Source of the DNA: Bartonella sp. DB5-6
Lineage (GTDB): Bacteria; Pseudomonadota; Alphaproteobacteria; Rhizobiales; Rhizobiaceae
NCBI RefSeq assembly: GCF_000278115.1
Contig: NZ_JH725116.1
Coordinates: 92,517-156,516, forward strand
Length of the DNA stretch: 64,000 nt
Direction of reading: 5' to 3'
The notes below the pieces were generated by a model that searched no databases, was not told the DNA's origin, and saw nothing but the letters and a program-made list of their open reading frames with translations. Positions 30,228-36,728 of the stretch are shown one piece after another. A program made the position numbers and the translations under genes. Position 1 is the stretch's first letter. Every line of letters begins with the position of its first letter.

Positions 30228-30716
30228 TTAGATGTGTTCAATTTCATATTTCCAATCAGGCAATTGAGTAAGAGCTAATGCGAGTTGTCCTCTATGGCAC
30301 ATGCATACATTGGCTTCAAAACAGGTGATTGCAACACGCTTTTTATTTAAAAAAATTTGATATAATTTATTTATTGCACAAGAATTATTCTTGAGAGTTG
30401 TATTTTGATAATCTTCAAAAAGGCGGTCATAATCTTTTTGTGTTTTCAAATTTCTTCGTTTTTCAGAAGCAATTCCAAGTTCAGGCATATGCATATATTC
30501 AATATCAATGTTGCTTACAGCTTGCTCTAATTGTCTTTTTGAAAATCCGCGTTTTCTACTTATTGGATTTTTACGAACATCACATAAAGTTTTGATATTG
30601 TTTTCTATGAGACTCTTAAGATAATTCTCAAGGGACCTACCTTCATAGCCAATGGTAAAAAAACAAAATTCCTCATCTTTAGCAGGCTGTATGATAATAT
30701 GTTTGATGTTACACAC
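30228..30716 (-). CDS. DUF488 family protein
   Basis: This 162-residue protein shows the DUF488 pattern: FFTIGYEGRSLENYL near the start, CDVRKNPISRKRGFSK, and ITCFEANVCMCHRGQLA in the C-terminal half. The two-cysteine CFE...CHR segment is conserved in the family. The biochemical function is not established. It belongs to the leftward early operon and is flanked on both sides by similar GC-rich hairpins, as though inserted as a unit. Confidence 0.8.
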   Translation of the reverse strand: MCNIKHIIIQPAKDEEFCFFTIGYEGRSLENYLKSLIENNIKTLCDVRKNPISRKRGFSKRQLEQAVSNIDIEYMHMPELGIASEKRRNLKTQKDYDRLFEDYQNTTLKNNSCAINKLYQIFLNKKRVAITCFEANVCMCHRGQLALALTQLPDWKYEIEHI

Positions 30717-30729
30717 GTTTAATTTCCTT

Positions 30730-30778
30730 AGTAAATGGGTGGGGGTGCTCGTAGATATGCGTGGAACAAAACACCCCC
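30730..30778. repeat. GC-rich hairpin upstream of DUF488
   Basis: GGGGGTG near 30731-30737 pairs with CACCCCC at 30772-30778 across a loop of about 34 bases. The arm sequence GGGGGTGCT is shared with the hairpin at 30172. It lies between the YqaJ-type gene stop and the DUF488 start. Confidence 0.55.
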
Positions 30779-30784
30779 ATAAGG

Positions 30785-31408
30785 TTAAGCAGCTTTTGTC
30801 AAGATTTGCTTCATGTCTTGATCTATTTCTGCTAAAAAGGCTTCAACAGTTTTATTAATCTGTTCAATTTGTTTCTCATCACGGTGAACACGCTTGACTT
30901 TCATGCGCAAATTAAATGATGCTCCCGCAAAACGTGAGTCATAGCTTACAAAATCACACCACTTTCGTCCTGTACAAGCCATTTGGAATTGCATTTGTGC
31001 GTGATATTCAGGCTTGATTTCGTCACTTATACAAAAGCGCATATGGTTTACTGATCTCGGGCATTTGACTTCGATTAATCCATCTTCTCCAATAAGACCA
31101 TCAGGGCTAGCCCCCGCCATTTCTATTGTGGGGTGTTGGATAAACCCGCATTTTGTTATATCGGCATCATAAATGAATGCATATTCTTTCAAGGCATCAT
31201 CCTCATGTTCAACGCCCCAACGCATATCTTCAGTTTCATAATAGGGGCTTATTTCCCTTGTTAAACGTTCTGTTATGAGTTTGATTTTGTAGTCCTCATA
31301 TTTGCTTGTAGGCAATCCTTTTGTAGTTTTACTGAGTATGTTGTAAATGTTTGATGCGGTGACTTTACCCAAGCGCGCTTGAAACCATTCTGCTGTTCTT
31401 TGTTCCAT
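30785..31408 (-). CDS. YqaJ-type phage exonuclease (lambda exonuclease fold)
   Basis: The 207-residue protein matches YqaJ viral recombinases, 5'-3' exonucleases that expose single strands for annealing. The family start is RTAEWFQARLGKVTASN. Active-site residues are in WGVEHEDDALKEY, GASPDGLIGEDGLIEVKCP (the D...ExK core) and YHAQMQFQMACTG. It lies one base after the ERF gene, so the two form a recombination pair like lambda Exo/Beta. Confidence 0.9.
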   Translation of the reverse strand: MEQRTAEWFQARLGKVTASNIYNILSKTTKGLPTSKYEDYKIKLITERLTREISPYYETEDMRWGVEHEDDALKEYAFIYDADITKCGFIQHPTIEMAGASPDGLIGEDGLIEVKCPRSVNHMRFCISDEIKPEYHAQMQFQMACTGRKWCDFVSYDSRFAGASFNLRMKVKRVHRDEKQIEQINKTVEAFLAEIDQDMKQILTKAA

Positions 31409-31409
31409 C

Positions 31410-32165
31410 TCACACCGCCGTTTGTTGTTGTGTTGGTGCCATTTGCTTGTTTTGTTTATCTTTCAAAAGATGCAAAACGGTTTGTGCGCTCTGATCAGAG
31501 ATATCATCAAGCTTTTCAACGTTTGCATAAGAAAGTATCTTTGCTTCTTCTGTTTGCGTTTGTACTATAAGTCTTCTGATTTCATTGATCTGGCGCGGCA
31601 AAGCAGGTTTAGTCGGCATATTTCCATCTGTATCGTCTTCTTTGCTTGCTACATTAAGAAGCATGCCTAACAGGTATCTTCGTGCGTAGGTAAGTGTAGA
31701 ACCAACGGATTGTATGCTATTTTTAGAGCCTGTACCGTCAATGGGAAATGTTCCTTGTGTTGAGATTTCCTTGCCTGAAGGATGAGACAGTGTCATTTCT
31801 ATGGTAATGTTTTTTTCTGTTTGATGCTTAATATGAGAAAACAAAGCAAAGTTGTGTTTTGCAAGTGTGTCCTTTACAGCATCAATATACTGATCAAGCG
31901 TAGCGTATTTGCTGTTTGTATGGTTATTCTTAGCAGTTTTTTCAATCTTTTGATATTCCGTTTGCATAGCGGAAAGATCAGAGACAAAGCTTTGATAGTT
32001 TTGCCGTTCTATTTCTTTTTCTCTTAAAGCAAGAAGACGCTCTAAGCGGTCCATGTCGACGTCATTTTCTAAGGCTCTGTTTAAAATGCGTTCCATAGCA
32101 GTTTGTTCGACGGCTAAGTGGTGTGTTTCTTCAACTTCTGTTAGGTTAGTGTTTTGTTCACTCAT
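31410..32165 (-). CDS. erf: ERF family single-strand annealing protein
   Basis: ERF proteins anneal complementary DNA strands and circularise phage genomes. I chose the ATG at 32165 (251 residues, MSEQNTNLTEVEET) with GGAGG eight bases upstream; the upstream start at 32195 lacks such a site. The ERF core runs from about residue 55 to 180, with SKYATLDQYIDAVKDTLAKHNFALF and GSTLTYARRYLLGMLLNVASKEDDTDGN. The glutamine-rich tail is variable in the family. Confidence 0.9.
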   Translation of the reverse strand: MSEQNTNLTEVEETHHLAVEQTAMERILNRALENDVDMDRLERLLALREKEIERQNYQSFVSDLSAMQTEYQKIEKTAKNNHTNSKYATLDQYIDAVKDTLAKHNFALFSHIKHQTEKNITIEMTLSHPSGKEISTQGTFPIDGTGSKNSIQSVGSTLTYARRYLLGMLLNVASKEDDTDGNMPTKPALPRQINEIRRLIVQTQTEEAKILSYANVEKLDDISDQSAQTVLHLLKDKQNKQMAPTQQQTAV

Positions 32166-32187
32166 CTTGATTTCCTCCATTTGCGCA

Positions 32188-32235
32188 CAATTCACCCGTG
32201 GCGTGAATCACGCTTGTGTTTAAAAGTTGTTTATG
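32188..32235 (-). repeat. Duplicated upstream hairpin element, copy 2
   Basis: This copy has the same CAATTCAC, GGCGTGAATCACGC and TTAAAAGTTGTT blocks as 30119-30164. In the - direction it lies directly before the ERF ribosome binding site and after the first beta-helix gene. Two copies in equivalent places suggest a shared post-transcriptional control. Confidence 0.65.
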
Positions 32236-32238
32236 CGG

Positions 32239-32787
32239 TTAGAAACGGCTTATGTAGCTTGGATAGATTGTTGAATATTCACTTTTGGAGATGATTGAAG
32301 TTTCTCCACGAATTTCAAAATTACCAGAAATATCTATATTATCGAAAACATATACTTTATCTTGAATTCTAATATCTCCAGAAATGTGTGCATTTTCACA
32401 TATAACGGCTTTTCCAAAAACACGAGCATTATCATAAACAAGACCATAAACATGTGCATTGTCATAAATTTGTGCATTGCCGAAGATTTGCGCATTGTAT
32501 TCAACACCAGCATTACCACAAACCTTGGCACTATCATAAACCTTGGCATTATCTCTAATTATTGATTTTTCGAATATCTGTGCATTACCAAAAACCTTAG
32601 CGTTATCACAAACCGCGGCATCATGCCAAACCCAACAGTCACCCTCATGACTTAAGTTGTCTTCTTTTGCTATAAAACCGCCTAGGTCACCTTTTTTAAT
32701 ATTTCTAAAGTCTCGTAATGCACGAATGCGGTGAAGAGTTTTGCCATAAACCTCCGTTGTTTCATCAGTAAGTTCGTATTTTTTCAT
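32239..32787 (-). CDS. YdcK-like hexapeptide beta-helix protein, paralogue A
   Basis: The protein has 182 residues. An N-terminal module of about 55 residues (KYELTDETTEVYGKTLHRIR, RDF, KKGDLGGFI, NLSHEGDCW) matches E. coli YdcK. It is followed by a run of hexapeptides of the form A-x-[VI]-Y-[GD]-N (NAKVFGNAQIF, NAQIYDNAHVYG). Such repeats fold as a left-handed beta-helix. The last 50 residues are less regular. The start overlaps the stop of paralogue B (ATGA). No catalytic residues are evident and the function is unknown. Confidence 0.85.
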   Translation of the reverse strand: MKKYELTDETTEVYGKTLHRIRALRDFRNIKKGDLGGFIAKEDNLSHEGDCWVWHDAAVCDNAKVFGNAQIFEKSIIRDNAKVYDSAKVCGNAGVEYNAQIFGNAQIYDNAHVYGLVYDNARVFGKAVICENAHISGDIRIQDKVYVFDNIDISGNFEIRGETSIISKSEYSTIYPSYISRF

Positions 32788-33326
32788 CTGGTCTTTTCTC
32801 CAGTTGAGATGACCTTATCTCCGCCAATCCATTCGTCCGAACATACATCTGCATTACCGTAAATTTTTACATTACCGTAAATGTGCGCATCATCGGAAAC
32901 TTGTGCATTACCGTAAACTTGTGCCTTATCGTAAACGCGTGCACTACCGTAAACTTGTGCTTCTGCGTAAATTTGTGCATTATCAAAAATTTCAGGTTCA
33001 CCGCAAATATATGCATCACCGTAAACTTCTGCATGACCGTAAATACGTGGTTCATTGAAAACTTCTGCATGTCCATAAATATGAGAATTACCGTAAACCT
33101 CGGCATAACCGTAAACTTGTGCATTTTCGTAAACCTTAGCATCATCATAAACACAAGCATAACCGCCAATCCAGCAATTACCATGATGCGATAGGTTGTC
33201 TTCTTTTTCGATATAGCCTCCTAAATCACCTTTTTTTACTTTTCCAAAATCTCTTAATGCACGAATGCGGTGGAGAGTTTTGCCATAAACCTCTGTTGTT
33301 TCATCAGTAAGTTCGTATTTTTTCAT
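32784..33326 (-). CDS. YdcK-like hexapeptide beta-helix protein, paralogue B
   Basis: This 180-residue paralogue has almost the same first 27 residues as paralogue A, and its 5' DNA is nearly identical too. About eighteen hexapeptides follow (DAKVYENAQVYGYAEVYGN and so on), ending in VISTGEKTR. Start and stop both overlap neighbours by ATGA, so A, B and C are translated as a coupled set. The helix part differs from A and C in sequence while keeping the period, as expected after tandem duplication and repeat shuffling. Confidence 0.85.
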   Translation of the reverse strand: MKKYELTDETTEVYGKTLHRIRALRDFGKVKKGDLGGYIEKEDNLSHHGNCWIGGYACVYDDAKVYENAQVYGYAEVYGNSHIYGHAEVFNEPRIYGHAEVYGDAYICGEPEIFDNAQIYAEAQVYGSARVYDKAQVYGNAQVSDDAHIYGNVKIYGNADVCSDEWIGGDKVISTGEKTR

Positions 33327-33742
33327 TTGGTTTTTTCTCCAGTTGAGATGGCGGTATAGCCGCCAACGTGTGCACCAAGACGAACTACCGCATCCCCGTA
33401 AACTTTTGCATCACCATACACTTCTGCATTGTCATAAATTCCAGCATCACCGTAAATCCTTGCATTATCGTGCACAAGTACATAACCACCAACCAAAGCA
33501 TTGTCATAAATCTCTGCATCATCATAAATCGAGGCATTGCCATAAATCCGTGCATTACCATAAACCTTAGCATTATGATAAATCCAACAGGAGTCTTCAT
33601 GAGATAAATTGCCTTCACGCTCTATATAACCGCCTAGGTCACCTTTCTCGACATCAGAAAAGTCTCTCAGTGCACGAATGCGGTGAAGAGTTTTGCCATC
33701 AACTTCGGTTGTTTCATCAGTAAGTTCGTATTTCTTTTCCAT
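33323..33742 (-). CDS. YdcK-like hexapeptide beta-helix protein, paralogue C
   Basis: The shortest of the set at 139 residues, this is first in the A-B-C operon. It has the shared N-terminal module (EKKYELTDETTEVDGKTLHR) and about twelve hexapeptides, ending YTAISTGEKTK like paralogue B. An AAAGGAG site lies before the ATG; B and A have no good sites of their own and rely on ATGA coupling. It lies in the left early arm, the position of host-takeover genes in lambdoid phages. The function is unknown. Confidence 0.85.
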   Translation of the reverse strand: MEKKYELTDETTEVDGKTLHRIRALRDFSDVEKGDLGGYIEREGNLSHEDSCWIYHNAKVYGNARIYGNASIYDDAEIYDNALVGGYVLVHDNARIYGDAGIYDNAEVYGDAKVYGDAVVRLGAHVGGYTAISTGEKTK

Positions 33743-33776
33743 GATTTTACTCCTTTAAGTTAGACTCTGCCTTTGT

Positions 33777-33794
33777 CGTTCTTGCAAAAGAACG
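33777..33794. repeat. Short hairpin upstream of paralogue C
   Basis: CGTTCTT and AAGAACG pair with a GCAA loop. AAAGAACGGC recurs about 35 bases to the right. The element lies in the leader between the 136-residue gene and paralogue C. Confidence 0.5.
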
Positions 33795-33838
33795 GCATTG
33801 CATTGTGTGGTCAATTTTTTGAAAAGAACGGCGCGCTT

Positions 33839-34249
33839 TTAGAAACGCCCTGTATAGTGAGGGTAGTTTGGAATAACGTCCCAAAGGGTTAAACGGTGCT
33901 GTTGTTCATAGGTACCAAACATTTCATCTTCATATCGCTGCTGTTCGATTTCTTCTAAAAAAAAACTGTATGCTGCGCTGTGTTCAATAAATTCGTGAGG
34001 TATTTTTCCATTTAAACACTGTTCTTCATGTTCTCTAAGGTAGAACTCCGCAATATCTTCAGAGATATCTTCACAACGATGAGTCGTTGGTTCGACGCGC
34101 AAGATTTGGACAGCATTCTCGGTTTGGTCGATAAATTTGATAATGTCCTTTTCTTCGTAGAAAGGACCAGATTTTGCAATGTTGTCTATCTCATCATTGC
34201 ACATCACTAAGAGAATTTCATCAGATTTTATAAACACTGGTTTATTCAC
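33839..34249 (-). CDS. First gene of leftward early operon, unknown function
   Basis: I chose the GTG at 34249 (136 residues, starting NKPVFIKSDEILLVMCNDEID) because GGAGG lies exactly six bases upstream; the ATG at 34261 overlaps that site. The protein is acidic and soluble, with no recognisable family and no membrane segment. As the first gene after the PL-like promoter it holds the place of lambda N, but nothing in the sequence (no arginine-rich N-terminus) supports an antiterminator role. Confidence 0.65.
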   Translation of the reverse strand: MNKPVFIKSDEILLVMCNDEIDNIAKSGPFYEEKDIIKFIDQTENAVQILRVEPTTHRCEDISEDIAEFYLREHEEQCLNGKIPHEFIEHSAAYSFFLEEIEQQRYEDEMFGTYEQQHRLTLWDVIPNYPHYTGRF

Positions 34250-34293
34250 AACTGCCTCCATTACCAAAATTTATAAATATCATTTTGTTACAA

Positions 34294-34319
34294 ACGTCTC
34301 TTGACAGGCGTTTTTTTTT
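34294..34319 (+). terminator. Terminator-like hairpin in the left operator region
   Basis: ACGTCT at 34294-34299 pairs with AGGCGT at 34306-34311 (one G-U), followed by nine T residues on the + strand. It lies between the PL-like promoter and the first leftward gene. On the - strand no T-run follows, so it would act only on rightward transcripts. Confidence 0.45.
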
Positions 34320-34333
34320 GAGGTTATGGCATG

Positions 34334-34362
34334 GTGATAATTGTATTTTATGCACAAGTCAA
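34334..34362 (-). promoter_or_regulatory. PL-like promoter with embedded operator
   Basis: Read on the - strand, TTGACT (34362-34357), a 17-base spacer and TATCAC (34339-34334) form a promoter facing the leftward operon. The spacer contains TGTGCATAAAATACA, an imperfect copy of the operator in the rightward promoter. The first 20 bases from -35 onward differ from that promoter at only one position. Confidence 0.65.
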
Positions 34363-34370
34363 TTAAAATT

Positions 34371-34385
34371 TTGCATAAAATGCAA
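34371..34385. promoter_or_regulatory. Candidate phage repressor operator
   Basis: TTGCAT and ATGCAA flank AAA to make a perfect 6+6 inverted repeat. The same core (TGCAT-AAA-ATGCA) lies in the PR-like promoter at 34912-34926, and a one-mismatch copy lies in the PL-like promoter. The likely binders are the repressor at 34514-34843 and the Cro-like protein. Confidence 0.6.
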
Positions 34386-34442
34386 AAAATTTTCTTAAAA
34401 AATGTAATTAATTTATACTCTATCCACAATTTAGGAGGTGTT

Positions 34443-34625
34443 ATGAGTAATATAGATAAAAAAATAGCTTCTATTTTTTCGTTATTTAATGAAAAAGAAC
34501 AATCAGTTGTTGCTTATTTTGTTTTTAATTTTTTTAGTAATTCAAGAAAATCAAGTACGGCTTCTTTATCGGCTGGTTCAAGAGAGGCACACATTTTCAT
34601 GAAATCTAAATCCACTTCTTTATAA
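34443..34625 (+). CDS. Possible small protein antisense to the repressor gene end
   Basis: An ATG at 34443 preceded by AGGAGGTGTT opens a 60-residue frame starting MSNIDKKIASIFSLFNEKE. The last 37 codons run antisense to the repressor gene. The strong binding site and AT-rich but plausible N-terminus argue for a real gene; the antisense overlap argues against the full length being selected. TTGACA (34301-34306) with a poor -10 lies upstream. Confidence 0.35.
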   Translation: MSNIDKKIASIFSLFNEKEQSVVAYFVFNFFSNSRKSSTASLSAGSREAHIFMKSKSTSL

Positions 34626-34843
34626 AAACTAGGTGGAGGCTCATTAAAAAATTCAGAGATTTTTACTAATTCATCTATGGTTATATCGCGGGTTTTCCCA
34701 TTTTGATAGGTATTAAGCATGCGATTCACTGCTGACGGGTGTAACTCTAGATGTGAAGCTAATAATGTTTGTGCACCGTGTCCACGTTCTTTAAGCCGCT
34801 CTTTAATCCATAGCTTAATTTGGGACTGAATATCTTGTTTCAT
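34514..34843 (-). CDS. Prophage repressor, Cro/CI-type helix-turn-helix
   Basis: The 109-residue protein has a helix-turn-helix at about residues 24-60 (GAQTLLASHLELHPSAVNRMLN), with the pattern of XRE-type regulators. The C-terminal helical region (EPADKEAVLDFLELLKKLK) could dimerise. There is no peptidase domain with S/K residues, so induction is probably not by LexA-like self-cleavage. AAGGAT precedes the ATG. It sits between two opposing promoters that share operators, which is where a lysogeny repressor is expected. Confidence 0.8.
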   Translation of the reverse strand: MKQDIQSQIKLWIKERLKERGHGAQTLLASHLELHPSAVNRMLNTYQNGKTRDITIDELVKISEFFNEPPPSFYKEVDLDFMKMCASLEPADKEAVLDFLELLKKLKTK

Positions 34844-34904
34844 GATTCATATAATCCTTAAAAATATACTTTTATGCAAAAAATGCTAAAAAGGCACAAT
34901 TGTG

Positions 34905-34933
34905 TTGACTTGTGCATAAAATGCAATTATCTA
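34905..34933 (+). promoter_or_regulatory. PR-like promoter with embedded operator
   Basis: TTGACT at 34905-34910, a 17-base spacer and TATCTA at 34928-34933 make a good promoter directed at the Cro-like gene, whose ATG lies 23 bases beyond. The spacer holds TGCATAAAATGCA, an inverted repeat that a bound repressor would use to block RNA polymerase. Confidence 0.7.
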
Positions 34934-34955
34934 TTGCGCTGTTATGGAGATAGAT

Positions 34956-35237
34956 ATGCCTTCGAGATTAATCATAAAATATTTAGGTGGTTACAAAACG
35001 GTAGCAACCATAGTTAAAAGGGATGTATCATCTGTTTGCAGATGGCGTAATTCGATACCAGCAAAACACCAGCAAAAAATTTTAAATTATGCACGTGACC
35101 ATGGCATAGATTTGCGTCCTGATGATTTCTTTTATCCTGAACGCTTGCAGAGATTAATGCAAGAGCAACACCCCCCAATTACGAAGATTTTCAAGAGCTG
35201 CGGCGTTGATAGCGCGGGTGAGACTTTGCGCTCTTAA
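34956..35237 (+). CDS. Cro-like/YdaS-type regulator
   Basis: The 93-residue protein starts at the ATG 34956 (MPSRLIIKYLGGYKTVA) with GGAGATAGAT upstream; an earlier ATG at 34944 overlaps that site. KTVATIVKRDVSSVCRWRNSIPAKHQQKIL is a helix-turn-helix like those of Cro and YdaS proteins. It is the first rightward gene, divergent from the repressor, which fits a lytic switch role. The fusion gene's binding site begins right at its stop. Confidence 0.7.
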   Translation: MPSRLIIKYLGGYKTVATIVKRDVSSVCRWRNSIPAKHQQKILNYARDHGIDLRPDDFFYPERLQRLMQEQHPPITKIFKSCGVDSAGETLRS

Positions 35238-35247
35238 GGAGATGATG

Positions 35248-36243
35248 ATGGCTGTAGAAAAGAAATATGAGTTCACACGCCAAGGAGTAACGCTTTATCC
35301 TGATAAGAATAATTCACATGGTATTGTAATGCTTCGTCGCATACGGGCACTGAGAGACTTTGGAAACGTTAAAAAAGGTGATTTTGGTGGTTTTATAGAA
35401 CATGAAGGTAACCTATCACATGAAGGGGATTGTTGGGTAGATGATTCGGATAATTCCTTTAGCCGTGGATATGTTTTTGGCAATGCTAGGATTTTTGGAG
35501 ATGCACGTGTTGGTGGCAGGGCTCGTGTTTTTGGAAATGCGGAAGTATACGGTTGTGCAGAAGTTTCTAATTTTGCGTATGTTTATGATCATGCAAAGAT
35601 TTACGGTAATAGCAAGGTTTATCATTCTCGCGTTTACGGTGAAGCACAAATTTATGAGAATGCTTTTGTTAGAGGTCAAGCAGAAGTTTATGGGAATTCT
35701 CGCATTTTTGGGAATGCTGAAATTTATACAAAAGCACGTGTGTACGGTCAAGCTAAGGTTTTTGGTAATGCCGAAGTTTTCAATCAATCTAAAGTTTATG
35801 ACAATGCGTTAGTTCACGGGCATGCCAAGATTAGAGAGAATGCCAAGATTTACGGCAATGCCGATGTTTGTGACTATGAAGATTTTCGCGATAACGACGA
35901 AGTTTACATGCGTAAACACGTTTCATATAGCACAAACGAAGCACATAAGGATGATGCTGGTAAGGCGCGTGTTGAACTAATCCCACCGTTGGCACTGATT
36001 GAAATCGGTAAAGTTTTAGAGTTTGGGGCAAAGAAGTACGGAGCAAACAATTGGCGTAATGGCATGCACTGGAGCAGGTTTCACGGTGCTGCTTTACGTC
36101 ATTTATTAGCATGGTTTGGTGGAGAGCATAAGGATGCTGAGAGTGATTTGTCACACTTGGCACATGCGGCTTGTTGCATTCTTTTTTTAATGGAATGCGA
36201 AGCACAACAGATTGGTCATGATGACCGCCTTCATAAAAATTAA
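35248..36243 (+). CDS. Fusion of YdcK-like beta-helix and DUF5664 (dATP/dGTP diphosphohydrolase-like) domain, paralogue D
   Basis: I chose the ATG at 35248 with AAGGAG six bases upstream (331 residues). Residues about 5-63 are the YdcK-like module (KKYEFTRQGVTLYP, RRIRALRDFGNVKKGDFGG). Residues 75-205 are hexapeptide repeats (NARIFGDARVGGRARVFGN and more). Residues 238-326 match DUF5664, the N-terminal domain of phage dATP/dGTP diphosphohydrolases related to MazG: GKARVELIPPLALIEIG, FGAKKYGANNWR, RHLLAWFGGE and DLSHLAHAACCILFLM. The enzymatic role is inferred; whether this single domain is active is unknown. The linker near 210-235 is acidic and aromatic. Confidence 0.8.
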   Translation: MAVEKKYEFTRQGVTLYPDKNNSHGIVMLRRIRALRDFGNVKKGDFGGFIEHEGNLSHEGDCWVDDSDNSFSRGYVFGNARIFGDARVGGRARVFGNAEVYGCAEVSNFAYVYDHAKIYGNSKVYHSRVYGEAQIYENAFVRGQAEVYGNSRIFGNAEIYTKARVYGQAKVFGNAEVFNQSKVYDNALVHGHAKIRENAKIYGNADVCDYEDFRDNDEVYMRKHVSYSTNEAHKDDAGKARVELIPPLALIEIGKVLEFGAKKYGANNWRNGMHWSRFHGAALRHLLAWFGGEHKDAESDLSHLAHAACCILFLMECEAQQIGHDDRLHKN

Positions 36244-36254
36244 AGGAGATAAAG

Positions 36255-36716
36255 ATGAGTTTAAATGAAATTTTATGGATAGTGACGTTTTCAGTTTTGC
36301 TTTTAGGAGGGGTCATATTTCGTTTTGCCTTGCATTATCGTGACCAAGTTAAAGCACTTAAAGAGCAGGTTAATAATCTTAAGAAAGAAATGAGAGAGAA
36401 TGAGTTGAGGTATTTAAAGGAAAGCAAGCAGACAATTGATGAATGTGATGCGGATCTTAAAGAACGTGACAAGATAATTGAAGAACTAAAACAAGAGCTT
36501 GAAGAACGCGACGAGGAAATGAAACAACTGAAACAAAAGACTGAAGAGCATGAAAAGGCGTTCAGAAATGTAAGTGAAGTTGTAATGACACTTGAAGCAG
36601 ATGTGCAATCACGTGATGCGGAAATTCAAAGACTAACACAAGAGCTTAAACAGCGTGATGAAGCAGTAAAAGCGCCGTCTCATAAAAATAAGAAGAGTAA
36701 GAAGAAGGGTAAGTGA
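36255..36716 (+). CDS. Membrane-anchored coiled-coil protein
   Basis: This 153-residue protein has one N-terminal membrane segment (EILWIVTFSVLLLGGVIF) followed by a long charged coiled coil (residues about 30-135, rich in E, K and Q) and a very basic tail (HKNKKSKKKGK). The topology resembles small phage envelope proteins such as i-spanins, but its early-region place does not fit lysis. An AAAGGAG site precedes the ATG. Confidence 0.65.
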   Translation: MSLNEILWIVTFSVLLLGGVIFRFALHYRDQVKALKEQVNNLKKEMRENELRYLKESKQTIDECDADLKERDKIIEELKQELEERDEEMKQLKQKTEEHEKAFRNVSEVVMTLEADVQSRDAEIQRLTQELKQRDEAVKAPSHKNKKSKKKGK

Positions 36717-36728
36717 GGTGTGGATAAG

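Noticed and set aside
32330-33600. Short regular repeats resembling a CRISPR array
   Set aside because: The periodicity is 18 bases and in frame with hexapeptide repeats in genes A-C. There are no constant repeats separated by unique spacers, and no cas genes.
32334-33618. Long reading frames on the strand opposite the beta-helix genes
   Set aside because: They mirror the repeated codons of the real genes (TGCATTACCGTAAAT-type units), lack good ribosome binding sites, and do not begin with any conserved module.
35248-36243. 2-aminoadenine (Z) genome system suggested by the MazZ-like domain
   Set aside because: DUF5664 domains are widespread in phages. No PurZ-like adenylosuccinate synthetase or matching DNA polymerase is present in the window.
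36255-36716. Spanin or lysis protein
   Set aside because: A single membrane segment with a coiled coil fits, but it lies among early genes with no holin, endolysin or outer-membrane partner nearby.
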